Shown piece by piece: positions 1 to 9,500 of a stretch of DNA of 64,000 nt. The DNA is from an uncultured Cryomorphaceae bacterium (GTDB taxonomy: Bacteria; Bacteroidota; Bacteroidia; Flavobacteriales; Schleiferiaceae): positions 1-64,000 of the forward strand of contig CAKZJV010000005.1 of the NCBI GenBank assembly GCA_937120475.1. Reading direction: 5' to 3'. The notes beneath the pieces are model-generated. The model was not told the DNA's origin and made no database searches. It worked only from the letters and a program-made list of their open reading frames with translations. Numbering within the stretch: position 1 is the stretch's first letter; every line of letters starts with the position of its first letter. The translations under genes were made by a program, and so were the position numbers.

Positions 1-85
1 CCCCGACGCATACCGACTGAGGCTAACGATGGACTGAACGCTGATAAAAGGTTCGAACTTGATACAATAGAGACCACAAAAGAAC

Positions 86-119
86 AAATCCCGATGTGCT
101 TGGCATATCGGGATTTTTT
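86..119 (+). terminator. Rho-independent terminator
   Basis: A perfect 10-bp stem (AAATCCCGAT at 86-95 with ATCGGGATTT at 107-116) closes an 11-base loop and runs into TTTTTT at 114-119. It ends whatever plus-strand transcript enters from the left edge and separates it from the giant surface gene. Confidence 0.85.
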
Positions 120-193
120 GTTTCTAAAAACCTGTGCAGGCTTGCCTGTAAACAGGTGAAATAAAAAAATAGTGCACGAGCAACTGACTTGTT

Positions 194-201
194 TATGTTT
201 G
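194..201 (+). promoter_or_regulatory. candidate -7 promoter element for the giant surface operon
   Basis: TATGTTTG fits the Bacteroidota -7 consensus TAnnTTTG. No clear TTG/TTTG -33 box is seen about 19 bases upstream, so support is partial. If used, it would give a 5' leader of roughly 320 bases in front of the start at 527. Confidence 0.35.
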
Positions 202-236
202 AGTAAGAAGAGCACTCCAAGGGATCATAAAATAAT

Positions 237-508
237 CCCTCCAACGGAAAAGCCCTCCCAATGTGAGAAAGAGACTCCATACATACACCTCAATCGAAAA
301 CCTACTACTCTTACTACTCTAGCTTCTAATTCTATATACTCTCATCTCTTTCCCACCACCCAAACTCCCTTTAAACCAAACACTTATTTCTTCTTCGTAT
401 TTTTAAACCTTAACCCTATCCGAATTAAGTCGGAATGCATAAGCCGTTTATCGCACTAAAAGCCACTCGCATAGCAGGTTTGGAAGACGATTTGCTAAGT
501 TTAGTCTT
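237..508 (+). other. G-poor 5' leader region
   Basis: The plus strand is strikingly poor in G: between about 289 and 427 I count only about four G residues, in runs of C, T and A such as repeated CTACT and CTCTTTCCCACC blocks. This lies directly upstream of the giant T9SS gene and downstream of a candidate promoter. A G-poor RNA would be largely unstructured. It may be a translation-enhancing or protein-bound leader, which is inference. The open frame through it has a composition (Thr, Pro, Ser, Leu) expected from the base bias alone. Confidence 0.5.
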
Positions 509-526
509 TTGGAGCCAGTAGCTGGT

Positions 527-3500
527 ATGAGAAAGTTTTTACTGTCTATTTTTCTTCTTTCATCACTGATAACCTTCGGGCAATCGCCCGGGGGTGTATC
601 CGGTTCCCTGCGCGTTTGGTATAAGGCCAATGAGGGTACCGCCAATACTACGGATAACTCCAACTCAGGAGGATGGAGCGACCAGTCCGGGAACGGTTAC
701 AACGCCTGGATAAACGGCACCCCCCTTTACATGGACAATGCCACGGAAAACATCAACTTCAACCCCACCATTTACCTGAATGGTAGCAGCTACTTTAACC
801 TGAATAACCCGGTCATCCGTAGTGGTGGCCACCAGTTTGGGAACCCCATCCGCGATTATACCATCATCGGGGTAGGTCTCAGGGAAAACGGTGGCTATAA
901 CATTGTTTTTGGCGACAATGCCAACAACGGGGCCGAGCAGGCCCTGGCCTTTGGTTATAAAAACACCAACACCACCGCCACTATAACCCACTGGACCAAT
1001 GACCTTGATCTTACCGGCCTCGATGTTTACAACAGCCCAGCGGAGTCGCCCTTTCTTCTGATGGGAAATTATGACCAGAACAGTGGCCGCGTACTCGAAG
1101 AGATTCGCAACAATGATTTTAACCGCATTTCGGACGGAAATACCACACCCCTGAACGGCTACAGCGGTTTTCACGTAGGAAGGACTGCAGCCGGAGGTTG
1201 GGGCAATTTTACCGGAAGGATAAGTGAAGTGGTTGTTTACCAAACCGCCTTATCAGGACTGGACAAACAAAAGGTATATACTTACCTGGCCCTGAAGTAT
1301 GGTTTAAGCCTCCCGGCTGATGCCGATGGCGATGCCACTCCCAATGAAATCCTGTCGGGTTCTGTAAGGGAAGGTGATTACGTGGCTTCAGACGGTACTA
1401 CCATCATCTGGGATTATGCTGCTCAGGGCAGCGGCTACCATAATGATGTTGGTGGCATTGGCCGGGATGATAATTCCGAGCTGTACCAAAAACAATCCAA
1501 AAGTCAAAACCCCGGAGCACTCCTTACCTTTGGTTTGGGCAGCATTGAAAACACCAACAACGCCAACTCCTCCACCTTTAGCAATGATAAAACCTTTATG
1601 CTGTGGGCCAATAACGGAGGTTCCAATAGCTTCACTACTACCGGTGCCCCTAGCGGACGTGAAATACTGGGTCGCCAGTGGCGCGTACAGGAAACCGGTA
1701 CGGTAGGAACGGTCAAACTCCAGGTTCCGGCCAGTACCAGCAGCCTCAGCGATAAATTACCTGCTGCAGGAACCCTGGAACTTTTGGTGGATGATGACGG
1801 GAACTTCAGCAGCGGGGCCACCTCCTATGGTATGACGCTGAACGGCACCAACTGGGAAATTGATATTAACCTTTCCGATGGCGATTATTTCACCTTTGCC
1901 CCCGGAGGAGCAGAGCTTTCAGCTACGGTAGTGGGTAATGAGAGCGGCCCCGTTAACGTTGAGTTTACCGTAACTCTTCCCAGTGTAAACACCACTGGAA
2001 GTGCCTTCACCTTTGATATTGATGACGAATTCACCGGAACCGCCACTAACGGCACCGACTACGTATCCATCCCGTTGAGTGCTACTATTTCGGTTCCCAA
2101 CGGCAGCCAGACCGGAACCTATTCCATAACGGTGATTGACGATGGCGATGGGGAAGGCATTGAAACTATTGATGTAAGCATCAGCAACCCCTCCGGACCG
2201 GAGTATTTTGTAGCACAAGGTAACGCCACCGGAACCATACTGGATGATGATTCAGGGCCGGGAGGGGTGGGAGGCTCCTTGAACGTATGGCTGCGTGCTG
2301 ATTTTGGCACCTCCACATCTACCAATAATACCGCGCTCACTACCTGGTCTGATCAATCCATACAGGGCAATGATGCCACCTCAACGGGTGACCCTCCCCT
2401 CTTCAAAAACAATATTACCGATAACATCAATTTTAACCCCACCATTGACTTTGACGGCAGCAATGACCGCCTGGCCCTGGACCTTACCGATATAAAAAAC
2501 GGTAATGGTAACGGCAATGGTAAGTACACTCTGATATCGGTAGGACTTCGCGAAGATGGCAACGCCAACTTTATTATCGGCTCACAGAATTACACCTATA
2601 CCGACAAACTTCATTTTGGATACTCTGCCAATGCCAATCTCACTCTTTCCAACGGCCCTAATGTGGATATCAGCACCAACGCCTTTAATAATCCTGCGCT
2701 AACCCCCTTCCTCATCTTTGCCCAGTATAACGGCAGCGGACGCATACTGGAGGAAACGCGTGATGCTGTTTTCAGACGTTCATCCGACAACAATAGTCAG
2801 CCCATCACCAACAACCAGAATAACTACATCGGTGATGTGGAATCCGGGAGTGCCCATTATAACGGCCGTATCAGTGAGCTTATCGTGTATGATAATGATA
2901 TCGGAGATCTAGAGAAGCAACAAGTGTACTCCTACCTGGCCCTTAAGTATGGTCTTCAACTGGGGAACAACAATGATAATGATGCCAGTGTAAACGAGAT
3001 CATTTCCGGATCAGTAAAAGAAGGGGATTACATAGCCTCCGATGGCTCTACCGTAGTATGGACGTACGCCACCCACGGTTCCACTTATTTCAATGATTTA
3101 GCCGGTATTGGCCGGGATGACGGTGGCGCCTTAAACCAAAAACAATCCAAATCTGCCAGCCAGGATGCCCTGATCACCATGGGCCGGGATACTGTAGTTT
3201 CACTGAACAGTGCCCATCCCAACACCTTTGCTTCCGACCTGAGTTTCCTGCTTTGGGGTAACAATAACGGCAGCGTAACTTTTACCACTACCGGGGCCCC
3301 CACCAATCGCGAAATACTGGGCCGCGTGTGGAAAGTACAAAAAACGGGAAGCCCCGGAACGGCCAGGCTCCGGGTTCCCGCCAGTACCAGCAGCCTTAGC
3401 TCCAAGCTTCCGGCAGCCAGCGCACTGGATATACTGGTAGATGATGACGGTGATTTTACCAGTGGTTTCGAAATTGTTTCCTTGCAACTGGTAGGCACCA

Positions 3501-6500
3501 ACTGGGAAGCCGATGTTGATTTTGACAACGGAGACTATTTCACCTTTTCACCCAAAGGTGCCGACCTCAGCGTAAGTGTAAACGGAAATGAAAATGGCCC
3601 GGTAAACATTGAGTTTACCGTTACCCTTGCCAATACCAACACCACCGGCAGTGCCTTTACTTTTGATATAGATGATGCCGGAACGGGAACCGCTACCAGC
3701 GGTTCAGATTATACGGCTATCCCCGGAGCGGCCACCATTTCCGTACCGAACGGAGCCTCTACCGGCACCTATTCCGTAACGGTGCTGGATGATGGGCTGG
3801 CCGAAGGCAATGAAACCGTGAGAGCCACCATCAGCAATCCTTCCGGGCCGGAATTCTTTGTGGGAATTTCTACGGCTACGGCTACCATTTTTGATAATGA
3901 TGCCGGGCCCGGTGGAGTGGGTAATAACCTCAATGTTTGGCTAAAAGCCAATGCGGGAACTTCCACCTCTACCGATAATACCAGCCTCACTTCCTGGACG
4001 GATCAGTCTCCTGACGGGAACAATGCTCTTGAAGATGGCAACCCTCCGCTTTATCGGACTAATAGCGCAGACAATATCAATTACAACCCAAGCATTGAAT
4101 TTGACGGTAGTAATGACCGCCTGGTGCTGGATCTTACCGACATCAAGAACAGCAACTACACCTTACTCGGGGTAGGTATCCGCGAAGACGGTAACGCCAA
4201 TTACCTGCTGGGCTCTGACGGGGGCACCAATAATAACGGTCTTGGTTTTGGTTATACCTCAGCTAATACCACCGCTAGCCTTGGCCATTGGAATAACAAC
4301 CTGAACCTGACCGGGCTTAACGGTTTCAATACGCCAAACCTGACCCCCTTTATACTGTTTGGGGATTACAATGGTTCCGGACGTAGCCTGGAAGAAACGC
4401 GTGATGCCGGCTTTGCCCGTAACACGGATAATAACACTGTTGATTTGGGTGGTACCGAAACCAATTACATAGGAGCCCTGGTCAACAACAATGCCTACTA
4501 CTCCGGGAGAATCGGTGAGATTATAGCCTATAACAGCGATGTGACCGCCCTGGAAAAACAGCAGGTGTACTCCTACCTGGCCCTTAAATACGGGATGACC
4601 CTTACAGATGATTCTGATGGCGATGCCTCTGTAAACGAAGTGATTTCCGGAAGTGTGCGTGAAGGAGATTATGTAGCTTCCGATGGAACCACAATTATCT
4701 GGAGTTACAATACTAACGGCAGCACTTATTTTAACGATTTGGCAGGTATTGGCCGTGATGATGCCAGTCAGCTTAGCCAAAAACAATCCCGTTCCTCCGC
4801 CACCGATGGCCTGGTGATCATGGGGCTCAACAGCATTGCCGCCAGCAATGCAGCCAATACTGGTAGCTTTTCAGTGGATAAGAGCTTTTTGATGTGGGGT
4901 AATAACGATGGCAGTATCACTTTTACCACCACCGGAGCTCCCGCGGGCCGCCAGGTATTGGATCGTAAGTGGAAAGTACAGGAAACGGGTACGGTGGAAA
5001 CGGTACGGATCAGGGTACCGGCCAGCAACAGCAGTGCCACAACCAAAATACCGGCCACGGCAGTATTGGATATCCTGGTGGATGGCGATGGTGATTTTAC
5101 CTCCGGTGCCACCGCCCATGCTATGAGCCTGAACGGTACCAATTGGGAAACCGATTTGAACCTTACCAACGGTAACTTCTTCACCTTCTCTGCCCAGGGA
5201 GTTGTGTTAAGTGTAAGCCAAAATGGTGCGGAAAACGGCCCTACCGCCATTGAGTTTACCGTTACCCTGCCTAAAGTAAACACCTCCGGCAGTGCCATCA
5301 CCTTTGATATTGACGATGCCGCAACCGGAACGGCTACCAGTGGCACCGACTATACCGCCATTCCCGGTGCAGCAACCGTATCGGTAGCCAATGGATCGCA
5401 AAGCGGTACTTACACCGTTACCGTAAACGATGATGCCAACCCGGAAGCCAATGAAACTATGTCTGCGACCATCAGCAACCCTTCGGACCCGGAGTACTTT
5501 ATCGGTACCGCCACGGCTGAAGCCCTGATCCTGGACAATGATGTTGGCCCCGGGGCCGTGGGCAACAACCTGGTTTTGTGGCTAAAGGCTAATTCGGGAA
5601 CTTCCACCTCTACCAACAACACTTCGCTCAACACCTGGCTGGATCAATCACCCGGAGCCAATAATGCGAACAGTGATGGTAGCCCACCCACCTATAAGAG
5701 CAACACCACCGACAATATCAATTACAATCCGGTTATTGACTTTGACGGTATTAATGACCGTTTACTGTTGGATGATTTTGACATAACCGGCAGCAACTAT
5801 ACCTTGATCGGGATTGGCCAGCGGCAGGCCACGGGCTTTAACCCGCTTATCGGTTCCGAGGGTACATCGGATAACCAGGACCTGTATTTTGGTTACCGCG
5901 ACAATACCACGGCTACACTTTCCCAACAACGCTACAGTGGGTTCCTGAACCTAACCGGACTGAACACTTTTGACAATCCTGCAGAAACCCCTTTCTTATT
6001 GTTTGGTGATTACGATGGAAGCAACCGTTCCCTGGAAGAATTACGGGATCAAAGTCTGAGCGATATTACGGCCGCCTATACCACCAACCTTGGTGGCAAC
6101 CGTGACCATTTTATAGGTGACCATGAAACCGAAAACAGTTATAATGGTCTTATCGGGGAGGTGGTGGCCTACAATACAACCCTCACCGGCCTGGAAAAGC
6201 TGCGCATTTATTCCTACCTAGCCCTGAAATACGGCTTTACATTACCGGATAATAATGACAATGATGCCACCGCCAACGAAGTAATTTCCGGCTCCGTGCG
6301 AGAAGGTGATTATGTAGCTTCCGATGGAACCACCCTTATCTGGAATTACGCCAGCCAGGGTGCAACCTATTTTAACGATGTTACCGGAATAGGCCGTGAT
6401 GACGAAAGTAACCTGCTGCAAAAACAATCCAAATCCGAAAACACGGATGGAATGGTGGCTATTGGTTTGAATAGCATAGCCGCTTCCAATACCGCTAATG

Positions 6501-9500
6501 CTGGCTCCTTTAGTGGTGACCTCAGCTTTTTACTATGGGGCAATAACGATGGAAGTATTGCCTTTACAGCCACCGGGGCTCCTACGGGTAAACAGGTATT
6601 GAGCCGGGTCTGGCGGGTGCAGGAAACCGGTACCATTGGCTCAGTAGCCATCCAGGTACCCGCCAATAACAGCACGGCAACTACTAAAATACCTTACGTT
6701 ACTTCCCTTTCCATATTGGTGGATGCGGACGGTGATTTTACCTCCGGTGCCACCGAAACTACCCTCGCCTTAAACGGCAGTAATTGGGAAGGCTCAGTGG
6801 ATTTTGCCAGCGGAAATTACTTTACCTTCCAGAAAAGCGGGGCGGTGATCAGCACCACCACCAACGGTGACGAAGATGGGCCGGTGGATATTGTATTTAC
6901 CGTTACCCTGCCCGGTAACAACACCAGTGGCTCGGCCATTACCTTTGATATTGCCGATGCAGGAACCGGCTCGGCCACCAGCGGCAGCGACTACACTGCT
7001 ATTCCCGGGGGTGCACAGGTAAGCATCGCCAATGGGGCATCCACCGGAACGTACACCCTTCCGGTGATTTATGACGGTGTGCAGGAGGTACAGGAAGACG
7101 TGAACGTAACCATTAGCAACCCTTCCCTGGCCGATATTCACATTGAACAGGCCTCCGCCAATGCCACTATTGAAGACTTTAGCCCAGTTGATCCTTCGCC
7201 CGGTGGGGTGCTGGATAACCTGGTATTCTGGCTCAAAGCCGACACCGGTACCAACACCCAGCTAAATGGCGGCAGCGTAACTGGTTGGACGGATGTTAGC
7301 GGTAATGGCAATTCAGCCAGTAGCAGCGGCACCGCGCCACTCTTTGATGCGGTATTAGCCAACTATCAGCCTGCCATTGACTTTTCCGGTACTTCTGATT
7401 ATATGGGTATCAGTAACTCTGCCGATATTAATACCAGTGCTGCTTCCGCCAAATCGTACACCATAGTGCTAAGAACGGGCAGCGATATTACCACCCGCCA
7501 GCTTATTTACGAAGAAGGCGGTGGCACCCATGGACTCAACATTTACCTGGAAGGTGGCAACCTTCACACCAATATTTGGGTGAGCGGTGGTGATAATGAT
7601 GCTTCCACTCCCATTGCCGTTAATACCGAGTACGTGGTAACTTTTGTTTACGATGGTGGTAACAGTCGTTGGGATACTTACCTTAACGGAAGCCTGGCCA
7701 TGAGTGATGCCACGGTACAAACTTCTTTGCCTTCACATTCAGGCGCTATTGGTATTGCCGCCATCAATAATACCACCCGTTATAATGGCACCAACGTTTC
7801 TTCAGGTGATCCTTTTGGTGGACAAATTATGGAGATGGCCTATTACAACACCAAGGCCCTCACCACCACCGAAAGAAACCAGATTGAATCCTACCTGGCC
7901 GCCAAATACGGTATTTCATTACCGGGCAATTACCTGGCTGCAGATGGCTCCACGGTATTCTGGAACAGTACCACTAACTCCGGCTATACTAATGAGGTAA
8001 GCGGTATTGGTCGCGATGATCTGAGTTCCCTGGATCAAAGGCAGAGTATAGGTGCTTCACCCGACTCGCTTCTCAGCATTGGTTTAGGCGATATTAACGG
8101 CAGTAATGCTGGTAATGCCAATACGTTTTCGAGTGATGAGAACTTTCTTTTTTGGGGACACAACAACGGCAACCTCATCTTTACCAATATCAATGCACCG
8201 GCAGTACGCTCAGTGTTGCAACGTACCTGGCGCTTTCAACATACCGGAAATGTGGGAACTATAAAGATCAGGGTGCCTGATAATGGCAGTGGATACCTAA
8301 CCACCCTGCCCCCGGAGGAAAGCAATGTATATCTGCTTACGGATGCCGATGGGGATTTTTCTTCCGGAGCAAGCGAAACCAGCCTCAGCCTTAATGGCAA
8401 TTATTGGGAAGCGACCCTTACCACACCTTCGCTACCCTACTTTACCATTGCCACAGACCGTATTACCGATGCCAACCTTACCGTTACCGTGAATGGTGAT
8501 GAAACCGGACCGGTAAACATTGAGTTTACCGTGGTGCTTCCGGATACCAACCGTACAGGCGGCCCCATAACTTTCGACATTGATGACCTGGGTACCGGTA
8601 GTGCTACCAGTGGATTCGATTATGTGGCGGTGGGAGCCAGCGATCAGATCAGCGTTGCCGATGGCGATCTTTTTGGGACCTACACCCTAACCGTAGTGGA
8701 CGATAACCTGCGGGAACCGATTGAAGACGTTACCCTGGAGATCAGTAATTCTTCCGACCCGGGCACTACCATTGGGGTTGGAAGTGCTACCGCTACCATT
8801 AGTGATGATGACGTGGCTTACCCGGGTGGGGTTAGCGAGAATCTCATCTTTTGGTTTAAAGCAGACCTGGGTACCAATACCACTACGGACGGAGCAGCAG
8901 TAACCAACTGGACCGATCAGACCAACAGCGGAAGGAATGCCTCTGCCATTAACAGTGGGCCGTTGTATGCAGAAGTACTGAGTAACTACAACCCCGCCAT
9001 TGATTTTTCCGGGGATGGTTTTACCATGGCCGATGACGATGCTATTAATACCGATGGTCCTTACGCGGCTAAATCATATACCATAGTGTTTCGCACCGGT
9101 AGTGATGTGAATACCCGGCAACTCATCTACGAGCAAGGAGGTGGTGGTAATGGCATGAACCTTTACCTCAACGGTGGAAACCTTGAAGGTAACCTTTGGA
9201 ACGGTAGCGTGGATTACCCCGTTACCACCGCTGCCAGTGCCAATACCGTTTATGTGGTCACCTATGTTTTTGACGGAGGCAGCAATACTATTTCGCTCTA
9301 CGTGAACGGCAGTTTAGCTAACAGCAATACTTCCGCTCCCAATACCCTATCCAACCACAGCGGTGATGTAGGCATCGGTGAAATTGATAATGACACCCAG
9401 TTTAACCCAGGCACCGATGTAGGTTCCGGGGAAAATTTACAGGGACACATCATGGAAATCATTTATTTTAATGAGGATGTACTTACTACCACCGAGCGTA

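Larger units (their letters stand above)
1..526. other. noncoding lead-in upstream of the giant surface gene
   Basis: No gene is supported here. The first bases could be the 3' end of a plus-strand gene lying outside the window: one frame reads 11 codons to a TGA at 35-37, about 50 bases before a good terminator. Another frame stays open to 159 but runs through that terminator, so the tail cannot be assigned. A second small hairpin lies at 131-156 (CAGGC at 137-141 with GCCTG at 144-148, flanked by CCTGT and ACAGG). The rest is a promoter candidate at 194-201 and a G-poor leader, listed separately. Longer open frames here (172-459 plus, 23-280 minus) have low-complexity or antisense-like products. 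Confidence 0.6.

Noticed and set aside
1-85. tRNA- or tmRNA-like end at the left edge (GGTTCGAACTT)
   Set aside because: The GGTTCGA string resembles a T-arm loop, but no acceptor stem or CCA end can be paired around it.
23-280. 85-codon minus-strand frame at the left edge
   Set aside because: It runs straight through the plus-strand terminator at 86-119 and shows no family pattern.
172-459. 95-codon plus-strand frame upstream of the giant gene
   Set aside because: Its Thr/Pro/Ser/Leu-rich product follows from the G-poor base composition; no domain, signal peptide or ribosome binding site is seen.
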